Assembly (NCBI GenBank): GCA_019747655.1
Contig: JAIEQO010000847.1
Location: forward strand, 1-32,166
Reading direction: 5' to 3'
Source of the DNA: Gemmataceae bacterium
GTDB taxonomy: Bacteria > Planctomycetota > Planctomycetia > Gemmatales > Gemmataceae
Length of the DNA: 32,166 nt
This document shows, one piece after another, positions 24,561 through 30,394 of this stretch. The position numbers and the translations under genes are program-made. The notes below the pieces were generated by a model. That model had not been told where the DNA came from. It searched no databases and was given only the letters and a program-made list of their open reading frames with translations. Position 1 is the stretch's first letter, and each line of letters begins with the position of its first letter.

Positions 24561-25759
24561 CAGTTGTCCTCCTTGCGGACGGTCGGGTTCGGGTTGAAGC
24601 CCAGCGGCACGGGCTTGCCGTCGGCGTCGAGCTGGGCCAGCCCCGGCAGCCGGCCGCCGGTCGGGTCGCACACCCGGGCGGCGAACTGCCACTTCTGGGC
24701 CCACGGCTGCTTCTGGTCGTTCTGGCAGACCTTCACCACGATCACGTTCGGCCCGGCCTTCAGCACCCCGGCCCCGACGTTGTAGTCGAGCTGCTCGCCG
24801 TGGTGGTATTCTTCCCGCTCGAACAGCTTCTTGCCGTTGAGGAAGATTTGCACCGCGTTCTGGGTCGTCACCCGGATCTCGGCCGGCGTCTCCTTCTCAA
24901 CCGTCACCACCGCCAGGGCGTAGGCGGCCGCGTCCTTGTGGACGCCGATCGCCTTCGTCAGGTCGACCGCCCCGATCTTGTCGGTGGTGGTGTGCGGCTT
25001 CCACGTCACCTCGGCATCGGCCTTCCCCTTGAAGGTCCCCTTCGGCTCGGTCAGCGTCTCCGGCGGGTGGCTCACGGTCAGGGCCTTCCCCTGCTCGCTC
25101 GGGAACGGCCCGACCAACTGCCAGCGGTTGATGAAGGCGTAGTGCTCGGTGACACTCACCGGCGACTTGTGGTCGTCCTCCAGCTTCTTGGCGATGGCGT
25201 CGACCTGGTCCTCGTCCCGGCTGGCCGCGAACAGCTTCAGCAGGCCGGCCTTGGCCGCCGCCGGGTCGGCCTTCTCCAGCTTGGCCAGCTCGGCGGCGAT
25301 TGCCTCCCGGCGGAGGTCCGGGCTCTTGTCGTTCAGGAACCCCGGCAGCAGCCGGCCTTTGGCGGCCGGGTCCTGTTTGCCGAGCAGGTCGAACGCCACC
25401 CGCCGGGCCGACGGGGCGTTCTTCGTGTCCTTGGTGAACGCCTCCAGCTTGCCGGCCGGGAGCGGCCGGCCGGCCTTGCCCTCGGCCTCGGCGATCGCCA
25501 CCACCGCCGCCCGCAGCCAGTTCCCGGCCCGCGGGTCGGCGTCGTCGATGGCGGCCAGGGCCGGCATCAGGGCCTCGCCCCCGGCCCCGACCAGGGCCCT
25601 CCAGGCCGGGCCGGCGGTCTCGTTGTTCGTCCCCTCCCGGCCGACGCCCTTGAGGGCGGCGATCGCCCGGTCCACGTCGCGGTCGGCCGCCGGCAGCGGG
25701 GCGGCCAGAACCAGCGCGGCGAGCGCGGCCCACCATTTCGCCTGGAACCGTCGGGTCAT
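24560..25759 (-). CDS. Secreted HEAT-like and jelly-roll protein of unknown function
   Basis: About 399 residues when started at MTRRFQAKWWAALAALVLAAP, which gives a clean signal peptide (cleavage near LPAAD) and an AAGGGG SD six bases upstream. ATGs at 25765 and 25795 are alternatives, and the ORF track begins at 25822. Residues about 25-190 are alpha-helical with HEAT-like units (AGNWLRAAVVAIAEAEGK, SPDLRREAIAAELAKLEK). The C-terminal half starts at INRWQLVGPFPSEQGK and contains a beta-rich module with VQIFLNGKKLFEREEYHHG, resembling PA14/jelly-roll domains of planctomycete exoproteins. The C-terminus overlaps the start of the PQQ-propeller gene, so the two are probably co-translated and act together outside the cytoplasm. 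Confidence 0.88.
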   Translation of the reverse strand: MTRRFQAKWWAALAALVLAAPLPAADRDVDRAIAALKGVGREGTNNETAGPAWRALVGAGGEALMPALAAIDDADPRAGNWLRAAVVAIAEAEGKAGRPLPAGKLEAFTKDTKNAPSARRVAFDLLGKQDPAAKGRLLPGFLNDKSPDLRREAIAAELAKLEKADPAAAKAGLLKLFAASRDEDQVDAIAKKLEDDHKSPVSVTEHYAFINRWQLVGPFPSEQGKALTVSHPPETLTEPKGTFKGKADAEVTWKPHTTTDKIGAVDLTKAIGVHKDAAAYALAVVTVEKETPAEIRVTTQNAVQIFLNGKKLFEREEYHHGEQLDYNVGAGVLKAGPNVIVVKVCQNDQKQPWAQKWQFAARVCDPTGGRLPGLAQLDADGKPVPLGFNPNPTVRKEDN

Positions 25760-25825
25760 CCGCATCCCCTTCACACTCACGGTCGGGTCGAGCATGGCAG
25801 CTACTCCCCCCTCCCCCCGCACGAG

Positions 25826-25842
25826 TCGGCAACCATTGCCGA
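25826..25842. promoter_or_regulatory. Short hairpin upstream of the HEAT/jelly-roll gene
   Basis: TCGGCAA-CCA-TTGCCGA is a perfect 7-bp inverted repeat with a 3-base loop, 67 bp before the preferred start of the downstream gene. It could be an operator or a leader hairpin. No function can be assigned. Confidence 0.4.
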
Positions 25843-25898
25843 CGTAGTCGCTGACAGGATCACATGTTGCGTCATCCGGGCGGCTTTACCATCCTGCC

Positions 25899-25910
25899 GT
25901 GACCGGTCAC
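25899..25910. promoter_or_regulatory. Operator-like palindrome GTGACCGGTCAC
   Basis: A perfect 12-bp palindrome in the gap between the PSP1-like gene and the HEAT/jelly-roll gene. It is the size of a dimeric repressor half-site pair. It lies about 140 bp upstream of the HEAT/jelly-roll start. No regulator is identifiable. Confidence 0.3.
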
Positions 25911-26011
25911 GGGTGATGACCGAACTCGTTCCCCAGACAGGGCTTCGATTAGGTCTCGTCCGTTGCCGTCCCCTGTCACGGTCGTCACCCTCGGGTCCGA
26001 ACCACCCACCG

Positions 26012-26650
26012 CTACCCGAGCGGCAACCGGCCCCCGCCGGTAACCTCCATTTTCCTCCGCAGGTCGGCGAAGTAGGAGGTCAGTTGTTCACTATTCTTCA
26101 CCACCCCGCGGGAGCACGACCCGGAAGAGCAACCGCCACCCGTCCCGCACGACGAGCACCCACCGGCGGTCGTCCCGCAGCCCGGCTTGCCGCACCCGGC
26201 CGGCTCGGGCGGGTCCGTCGCGCTCGGCGTCCGGGACAGGTCGAGGAGCCGGACCGCCAGCCCGAACCGGTCGGACAGGGTCGCTAGCAGCGGGTCGGCG
26301 TCGCACCCGGCCCAGGGTAGGGCGTGCAGGACGGCCGAAGCCCCGTCGAGCATCACCTCGACATCGACGAACGCCAGCGGCAGGTCGGCCCCGGCAACGG
26401 CCGCGGCGTCCAGCAACTCCCGCCCCACCGCCTCGTTCCTGACGACGGCCGCATCGTCCTCGGGCGTGATGGTACGGAGTAGGTCGCCGTCGGGCTCGTC
26501 CGTCCCGGTCGTCGCGCACAGGACGGTGCCGACCTCGACGCCGCGCGGGCCGCGGACGACCACCCGCCCGCCCCGCGGCGGGGCGGCGTCGGACCGGAAC
26601 CGGCCGACGAACCCCGGCCGGCCGTACTGGACCAACACCACCTGCCCCAT
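26012..26650 (-). CDS. PSP1/RicT-like protein with cysteine-rich tail
   Basis: A 212-residue protein from ATG 26650. The N-terminus VVLVQYGRPGFVGRF...LxRG-type segment RGGRVVVRGPRGVEVGTVL is the PSP1 C-terminal-domain signature shared with RicT/YaaT. The middle (EDDAAVVRNEAVGRELL ... LPLAFVDVEVMLDGASAVLHAL ... LLATLSDRFGLAVRLLDL) follows the same family. At about residues 150-182 there is a Gly/Ser linker with six cysteines (GCGKPGCGTTAGGCSSCGTG, then GGCSSGSC). In Bacillus, RicT acts with RicA/RicF in an Fe-S-containing complex that affects mRNA processing, so metal or Fe-S binding by the tail is plausible. It lies next to a YggX-like iron protein. Cytoplasmic; exact role unknown. Confidence 0.85.
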   Translation of the reverse strand: MGQVVLVQYGRPGFVGRFRSDAAPPRGGRVVVRGPRGVEVGTVLCATTGTDEPDGDLLRTITPEDDAAVVRNEAVGRELLDAAAVAGADLPLAFVDVEVMLDGASAVLHALPWAGCDADPLLATLSDRFGLAVRLLDLSRTPSATDPPEPAGCGKPGCGTTAGGCSSCGTGGGCSSGSCSRGVVKNSEQLTSYFADLRRKMEVTGGGRLPLG

Positions 26651-26658
26651 GAGCCCAC

Positions 26659-26769
26659 CCCCGGGGCTGTCGCCCCGGGCTCTGTTGTCGCGGCCCTTCG
26701 GACCTGAAGAGCCGGGTCGCTTGAGGGCCGAAGGCCCGACACAGCATAGCCCGGGGCGACAGCCCCGGG
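26659..26769. repeat. Nested inverted-repeat element
   Basis: Outer arms CCCGGGGCTGTCGCCCCGGG and CCCGGGGCGACAGCCCCGGG are exact reverse complements, and each is itself nearly palindromic. Inside them GGCCCTTCGG and CCGAAGGCCC continue the dyad with some mismatches. The element fills almost the whole 124-bp gap between the TPR-YggX and PSP1 genes. It looks like a MITE/REP-type insertion and could fold in RNA. Confidence 0.8.
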
Positions 26770-26774
26770 CACGC

Positions 26775-27401
26775 TCACCGGCTCGGCTCGTCCTCGAACC
26801 CGAGGAACTCGCGCATCTGTCGGTCGTACTCGCTCTGGCCGAACTCCGAACTCAGGTCGAGCCGGAGTTCGTTGATGACCTTGATGCTCAGGTCCTTGAA
26901 CCAGAGATTCCAGCACGCCGAGCAGATCGATTGCTGGATGCGGACGCCGATCTCGTCCGGGATCGGCGGGGCCGGCAGCGGCTTGGCCCGCTTCCCCTCC
27001 ATGCACCCCGGCCGCTGGCAGCGGAACCCGGTGTCCGGGCCGTCGTCGGCCGTGGCTGATGCGGCCGGCTTCGGGACCGGGGCCCCGAGGCCGGTCAGGA
27101 GCTTGCCGATGGCCTCCTTCGGCAGCCGGTCGCCCCGCTCGTCGGCCACCGTGTGGCCCCGGGTCAGGACCTCGACCGCCTTGCCCTTCTGGCCGGCGGC
27201 GATGAGCGACTCGCCGAGCAGTTGGAACGCCTTCGAGAACTCCGGGCTCAGCTCCAGCGTCCGCTCGAACGACTGGGCGGCCTCGGCGTGCTGGCCGTCC
27301 TCGGCCAGCAACTGCCCGAGCCGGAAGTGGCCCAGCTCGTTGTCCGGGTCGTCGGCCGCCATCTTCCGGAACTGGGCGATCCGCTCGGCGAGCTGGCTCA
27401 T
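26775..27401 (-). CDS. TPR protein fused to a YggX-like Fe(II)-trafficking domain
   Basis: A 208-residue protein from ATG 27401. Residues about 5-85 form two or three tetratricopeptide repeats (DNELGHFRLGQLLAEDGQHA, AAQSFERTLELSPEFSKAFQ, LLGESLIAAGQKGKAVEVL). After a Pro/Ala linker, residues about 125-205 match YggX-type Fe(2+)-trafficking/oxidative-damage-protection proteins: a Cys-containing start (FRCQRPGCMEGK), then IGVRIQQSICSACWNLWFKD, LSIKVINELRLDLSSE and the end YDRQMREFLGFE. Ordinary YggX is about 90 residues with no TPRs. The domain may move iron or protect Fe-S proteins in the cytoplasm, and the TPRs would recruit partners. The PSP1 gene downstream, with its own Cys-rich tail, may be a partner. 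No clear SD is visible. Confidence 0.85.
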   Translation of the reverse strand: MSQLAERIAQFRKMAADDPDNELGHFRLGQLLAEDGQHAEAAQSFERTLELSPEFSKAFQLLGESLIAAGQKGKAVEVLTRGHTVADERGDRLPKEAIGKLLTGLGAPVPKPAASATADDGPDTGFRCQRPGCMEGKRAKPLPAPPIPDEIGVRIQQSICSACWNLWFKDLSIKVINELRLDLSSEFGQSEYDRQMREFLGFEDEPSR

Positions 27402-27436
27402 GGTGGGGTCTCGGGTCGCAGAGGCGGAAAAAGAAT

Positions 27437-27526
27437 TTCGACAGGATAACAGGATGAAACAGGATCAATATCAACATCCTGTATTTTATATCTTGTTTGT
27501 CTTGTTACCCTGTCAAGAATCCGCTT
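27437..27526. repeat. AT-rich inverted-repeat element (CAGGATAACAGGAT type)
   Basis: An island of strikingly low GC in a very GC-rich region. GACAGGATAACAGGATGAAA on the left is mirrored by an imperfect copy ending TTGTTACCCTGTC on the right. An inner hairpin ACAGGAT-caatatcaac-ATCCTGT is followed by a short T-rich run. It separates the TPR-YggX gene from the stop of the next gene and resembles small mobile palindromic repeats widespread in planctomycetes. It may also serve as a terminator. Confidence 0.7.
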
Positions 27527-27530
27527 GTTT

Positions 27531-28376
27531 TTAGTTTGCCGGCAGGACGGTGAGCGGCATCTCGGAGGTGGCCTTCTTGTTGGCCACCCGGTCGGTGGCG
27601 GTGGCCCGGACGGTGAACTTCCCGGGCCGGCTGAGGAAGATCGGCAGCGACAGCTTGAACGCCACGTCCTTCTCGTCCAGCACCCGCTCGGCCTTCGCGT
27701 CCTGGACCTTGACGACCGGCTTGGCCAGGATCGGCTGCCCCTTCTCGTCCAGGATTTGGTACTCGACCAGCACGTCCGGCTGCTTGGTCCGCGGGTCCCG
27801 GGCGAAGACGACGGCGGTGTGGTTGACGTTCAGGGTCTGCCCGACCACCCCGGTGGTCGGGGCGACCAGCACCCCGTTCGGGTCGTGGCTGGTGTACGCC
27901 TGGACGAGCCCGAACTCCGGCCGGGCGACCTCGAACTTGACGGACGCGGTGGCCCGGGGCTTCTCCTCCGGCTTGGCCCCCGGCCCCTTCAGGTCCACGG
28001 CGGTCAGCTTGCAGGTGTACACCCCGGGCGGCTGGTCGAGCCCGACGGTGATGAACGCCCCGGCCGGCATCCGGCCGCCCCGCAGCAGGACCAGGGTGGC
28101 CTGCTCGGCCGGGTCCTGGCGGAAGGCCAGCTTGCCGGCCGCGTCGGACACCTCCAGCCCGATCTGGTAGCGGGTGGCCCCGTCCGGGTCGATGGTCAGC
28201 CCGTCGATGTCGTACCGGACGTACAGGATGTCGCCGGGGATGACCCGGCCGTCCTTGCGGGTCGGCCCGAGTTCGCCCTGGGTGTACCGGACGTTCCCGA
28301 GCTGGAGGCCGCCGGTGGCGGGCGGCTGGGCCGGGGCCAGGCCGACGGCCGCGGCCAGAGCGAGCGGGGTCCACAT
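27531..28376 (-). CDS. Secreted hypothetical protein
   Basis: A 281-residue protein when started at MWTPLALAAAVGLAPAQPPA, a short signal peptide. The upstream in-frame part listed in the ORF track runs through a palindromic repeat and is not coding. GGAGG lies 11 bases before the ATG. The mature part is beta-rich: LQLGNVRYTQGELGPTRKDG, GDILYVRYDIDGL, GVYTCKLTAVDL, VEYQILDEKGQPIL and FTVRATATDRVANKK. It suggests one or two Ig-like folds, and cysteines are almost absent. It is likely periplasmic or surface-exposed. I do not recognise the family, and no catalytic motif is visible. Confidence 0.85.
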   Translation of the reverse strand: MWTPLALAAAVGLAPAQPPATGGLQLGNVRYTQGELGPTRKDGRVIPGDILYVRYDIDGLTIDPDGATRYQIGLEVSDAAGKLAFRQDPAEQATLVLLRGGRMPAGAFITVGLDQPPGVYTCKLTAVDLKGPGAKPEEKPRATASVKFEVARPEFGLVQAYTSHDPNGVLVAPTTGVVGQTLNVNHTAVVFARDPRTKQPDVLVEYQILDEKGQPILAKPVVKVQDAKAERVLDEKDVAFKLSLPIFLSRPGKFTVRATATDRVANKKATSEMPLTVLPAN

Positions 28377-28467
28377 GGCGGGGCGGTCCTCCGGGCGGGT
28401 GCTGACGGGCTCATTGTCGCCGGGGGCGGCGGGCATGACCAGTGGAGCGGGGCACGGCTCGGGTTTG

Positions 28468-28527
28468 GTGGCACAGGCAGGAATGCCCGTGCAGGGTAGC
28501 AGCACAGGCAGGAATGCCTGTGCCACC
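28468..28527. repeat. Palindromic GGCACAGGCAGGAATGCC repeat pair
   Basis: Outer arms GGTGGCACAGGCA and TGCCTGTGCCACC are perfect reverse complements. The core GCACAGGCAGGAATGCC occurs twice as a direct repeat, and the right copy is itself the palindrome GGCA-GGAA-TGCC. On the minus strand it reads as low-complexity peptide (QAFLPVLLPCTGIPACA), a known look of such repeats when falsely called coding. It lies upstream of the secreted protein gene. The first ten bases of the window match its core. Confidence 0.8.
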
Positions 28528-28613
28528 GAGAGCGGGTTCAGCCGGGTGGGGACGTTCGGCACTTGGTCCGACCCGGGCGATTTTCCGCCCGGCCGGGCGC
28601 GAACCCGGGTAAA

Positions 28614-28718
28614 ATGTCGGTGTCCGAACAGGATGTCGTGCGTCCGTGGCACGACGGGCTCAAGGCCTCCGGTGGTTCGCACTGGTACGCGGGTCGCCGC
28701 TGGCGTCACCCGAAGTAA
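28614..28718 (+). CDS. Candidate 34-residue small protein (sORF A)
   Basis: An ATG at 28614 opens 34 codons ending in TAA at 28716. The peptide is MSVSEQDVVRPWHDGLKASG followed by GSHWYAGRRWRHPK. It is rich in Trp, His and Tyr, unlike the Pro/Arg/Ala shadow ORFs of this GC-rich DNA. The TAA overlaps the Shine-Dalgarno sequence of sORF B, as in a compact two-gene unit. No SD is visible before the ATG, so it would be leaderless or structural. It contains the perfect hairpin GTCGTGC-gtccgtg-GCACGAC, so the region could instead be a structured RNA. Family unknown. Confidence 0.4.
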   Translation: MSVSEQDVVRPWHDGLKASGGSHWYAGRRWRHPK

Positions 28719-28730
28719 AGGAGGTGATCC
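28717..28730 (+). promoter_or_regulatory. Unusually complete Shine-Dalgarno sequence
   Basis: The sequence AAAGGAGGTGATCC is complementary over 14 bases to the usual bacterial 16S rRNA 3' end (GGATCACCTCCTTT). It stands 7 bases (from AGGAGG) before a GTG start. None of the other genes in the window has more than AAGGAGG. Such a site implies very strong ribosome binding or a role in sequestering ribosomes. Confidence 0.75.
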
Positions 28731-28731
28731 T

Positions 28732-28776
28732 GTGAGTAGTAGTTGTTACCAGGGTTTGAAGGGCCGGCTGGCCTAA
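28732..28776 (+). CDS. Candidate 14-residue leader-like peptide (sORF B)
   Basis: A GTG start at 28732 follows the extended SD at ideal spacing. The peptide is MSSSCYQGLKGRLA and ends at TAA. It begins with AGT AGT AGT TGT, codons that are rare in this GC-rich genome, so the nucleotide sequence itself may be under selection. The 3' end of the ORF lies in the left arm of a long hairpin, and a strong terminator follows 43 bp later, the layout of an attenuator or a very short mRNA. No plus-strand gene follows within 800 bp, so it is not an obvious leader for a downstream gene. Confidence 0.45.
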   Translation: MSSSCYQGLKGRLA

Positions 28777-28808
28777 CGGCCGCATCACGGGTGGACCGTT
28801 AAGCCGGC
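28762..28808 (+). promoter_or_regulatory. Bulged RNA hairpin after sORF B
   Basis: Left arm GGCCGGCT-ggcc-TAACGG pairs with right arm CCGTTA-AGCCGGCC: 8 plus 6 base pairs with a GGCC bulge on one side. It covers the last codons and stop of sORF B. A ribosome on sORF B would melt it, a typical arrangement in leader-peptide control. Confidence 0.6.
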
Positions 28809-28818
28809 CTACCCACCG

Positions 28819-28855
28819 GACCCCCGGGGCCTCAAGCCCCGGGGGTCTGTTTTTT
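28819..28855 (+). terminator. Strong intrinsic terminator
   Basis: GACCCCCGGGGC-ctcaa-GCCCCGGGGGTC is a perfect 12-bp stem with a 5-base loop, followed by TGTTTTTT. It is the clearest Rho-independent terminator in the window, oriented for plus-strand transcription, so it ends the transcript carrying the two small ORFs. Confidence 0.88.
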
Positions 28856-28867
28856 CGGGAAGCGAGC

Positions 28868-28977
28868 GCACGCGGATGACGCGGATTGGAGGACGCGGCG
28901 AACACGCGGATCGGTCCAACCGCTGATTCCGGTCTGATCCGCGTGGGTCCGCGCTCTTCTCCACGTCATCCGCGTGC
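28868..28977. repeat. Inverted-repeat element (CACGCGGATGACGCGGA type)
   Basis: Outer arms GCACGCGGATGACGCGGA and TCCACGTCATCCGCGTGC differ at one pairing. An inner pair CACGCGGATC/GATCCGCGTG forms a second dyad. The right arm overlaps the end of the EVE-domain gene and supplies its stop codon. It resembles widespread small palindromic repeats of planctomycetes. Confidence 0.8.
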
Positions 28978-29373
28978 CATGTCTTCGATTCTCCCCCACA
29001 ACTCCGCCGGGACCGGCATCACCGACAGCCGGGGCAGGCGGACCAGCTCCCAGTCGGCGAACGCCCCGTCGGCCTTGATCGCGGCCAGCGTCACCGGCCT
29101 TCCAAGCGGCTTCACCGGCTTGACCGTCACCACCACCCGCTTCCCGGCCGGGTCGCCGGGGTCCGGGGTCGGGCCGGCCGTCACCTCCATCACCCCCACC
29201 ACGGCCTTTTCACCGCCGGTGTGGTAGAGGAAGGCCCGGTCGCCAGGCTTGGCCGCCCGCAGGTGCTTCTGGGCGACCGGGTTGGCGACGCCGTCCCAGA
29301 CGGTCGAGCCGTCCCGGGCGAGGTCGGCGAACGAGTAGCAGTCCGGCTCGGTCTTGAACAGCCAGTTGGCCAT
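28966..29373 (-). CDS. EVE-domain protein
   Basis: A 135-residue protein from ATG 29373 (MANWLFKTEPDCYSFADLAR). The whole length matches the EVE (PUA/YTH-like) domain: WLFKTEP, WDGVANPVAQKHLRAAKPGD, AFLYHTGGEKAVVGVMEV and VTVKPVKPLGRPVTLAAIKA. Family members bind modified bases in nucleic acid or nucleotides, and the TEP and YHTG/EKAVVG positions line the pocket in the fold. Cytoplasmic. The last codons (MARG and TGA) lie in a palindromic repeat, so the C-terminus may have been trimmed or altered by insertion. The listed 566-aa ORF upstream is not real. An AGGG-type SD is weakly present. Confidence 0.92.
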   Translation of the reverse strand: MANWLFKTEPDCYSFADLARDGSTVWDGVANPVAQKHLRAAKPGDRAFLYHTGGEKAVVGVMEVTAGPTPDPGDPAGKRVVVTVKPVKPLGRPVTLAAIKADGAFADWELVRLPRLSVMPVPAELWGRIEDMARG

Positions 29374-29396
29374 GTGCGTTTCCCTAAGCGTTTTCT

Positions 29397-29453
29397 GAGG
29401 CCCGACCGTGAGGGAGGGCTCCTTCGGGAAGCCCTCCCTCACGGTCGGGCCTC
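29397..29453. repeat. Perfect long hairpin repeat (GAGGCCCGACCGTGAGGGAG)
   Basis: Two perfect 24-bp arms (29397-29420 and 29430-29453) enclose CCTTCGGGA, which can add a C-UUCG-G tetraloop. It lies 24 bp upstream of the EVE gene start. In the false ORF it reads as PTVREGFPKEPSLTVGPQ. It is probably a small mobile palindrome and would form an exceptionally stable RNA hairpin. Confidence 0.88.
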
Positions 29454-29586
29454 GGACGGTCGGGTTGTACCGGATCGGGTATCCCGCCCGCAACCGACGT
29501 TGCGGCAGGGTAGGGGGGCCGGGCAGAATCCGGCCGTTTTGTGAAGGTCGTCGGTGCGGCCGGCCGATGTACGCCCGGCGGTAGCG

Positions 29587-29607
29587 GTGGCAGGCTGATC
29601 CTGCCAC
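29587..29607. repeat. Short hairpin upstream of dcd
   Basis: GTGGCAGG-ctgat-CCTGCCAC is a perfect 8-bp stem located 40 bp before the dcd start. It may be a small repeat or a leader hairpin of dcd. No regulator is evident. Confidence 0.5.
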
Positions 29608-29646
29608 GATGGTGGTGTCGCCCGCCACCCGCCGGAGGTGTCGGCC

Positions 29647-30213
29647 ATGAGCGTGCTCCCGGACTGGATGATCGAGCGGGACGTGAAGATCGAGCCGTTC
29701 GCCCCGCAGCAGCACCGCCCGGGGGTCATCTCCTACGGGGTGACGAGCTACGGGTACGACGTGCGGGTGGACCGGAAGTTCAAGGTGTTCACGAACGTCT
29801 GGGGCCGGGCCGTCGACCCCAAGCACTTCGACGCCAAGTCGTTCGTGGACATCGAGGCCGACTCGATCCTGATCCCGCCGAACAGCTTCGCCCTGGCCGA
29901 GACGGTCGAGTACCTGGAGATTCCCCGGGACATCCTGTGCGTGTGCGTCGGGAAGAGCACTTATGCGAGGTGCGGTATCATCGTGAACGTAACGCCCCTG
30001 GAGCCGGAGTGGCGGGGGCGGGTGACGATCGAGATTTCCAACACCACGCCCCTGCCGGCCAAGATTTACGCCGGCGAGGGAATTGCTCAGATCATCTTCC
30101 TCAAGGCGCAGGATGTGTGTCGGACCAGTTATGCCGACAAGAAGGGTAAGTACCAGGACCAGGCCGGGCTGACCCTGCCTTTCGTCCCCGGAACTACCCC
30201 GCCGGCCGGGTAG
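29647..30213 (+). CDS. dcd: dCTP deaminase
   Basis: A 188-residue protein, the usual length for Dcd, starting [18 protein letters not shown]. The ATG at 29647 follows GGAGG by about 8 bases; the ORF-track GTG lies 9 bases earlier. Family motifs: [20 protein letters not shown] near the N-terminus; GKSTYARCG, which matches the GRSSxARxG substrate loop; [13 protein letters not shown], which carries the catalytic Glu; GEGIAQIIF; and a C-terminal [10 protein letters not shown] closing segment. It deaminates dCTP to dUTP in the cytoplasm, feeding dTTP synthesis; the enzyme is a homotrimer. It sits just upstream of nrdJ on the same strand, so both supply DNA precursors. Whether it is mono- or bifunctional (dUTPase) cannot be told here. 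Confidence 0.95.
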   Translation: MSVLPDWMIERDVKIEPFAPQQHRPGVISYGVTSYGYDVRVDRKFKVFTNVWGRAVDPKHFDAKSFVDIEADSILIPPNSFALAETVEYLEIPRDILCVCVGKSTYARCGIIVNVTPLEPEWRGRVTIEISNTTPLPAKIYAGEGIAQIIFLKAQDVCRTSYADKKGKYQDQAGLTLPFVPGTTPPAG

Positions 30214-30394
30214 CCGGGCAAGAATAACGGTTGCCGTCCGGGCCCGGTCCGGATTTCGTGCTGTACACGGGATCAATCGTCGGGTACACTTGTCCACGCC
30301 GGTGGCCCGTCGCGTTTCGCCGACGCCCGATCCGTAACCCACTGCCGCGCTGCGGGGTTCGACCCCGCGGGCGGTCTGACGCGGACCCCGCCCC
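30214..30394 (+). other. Gap between dcd and nrdJ
   Basis: The 181 bp contain no gene. A very weak promoter candidate is TGTACA-17-TACACT (30262-30290). A short GC hairpin lies near 30353-30370 (GCGGGG-ttcga-CCCCGC). I see no cobalamin-riboswitch B12 box, although nrdJ uses B12. Confidence 0.4.

Noticed and set aside
28377-28709. N-terminal extension of the secreted protein through the repeat
   Set aside because: The extra 111 residues translate a palindromic repeat (QAFLPVLLPCTG...) and precede a good signal peptide with its own SD.
28716-28731. Fragment of a 16S rRNA gene on the minus strand
   Set aside because: Only the terminal GGATCACCTCCTTT matches; the flanking sequence has no helix-45 or other 16S similarity. 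The site is better explained as an SD for the GTG ORF.
30214-30394. Cobalamin riboswitch upstream of nrdJ
   Set aside because: No B12-box-like sequence or suitable long fold is visible in the 181-bp gap.
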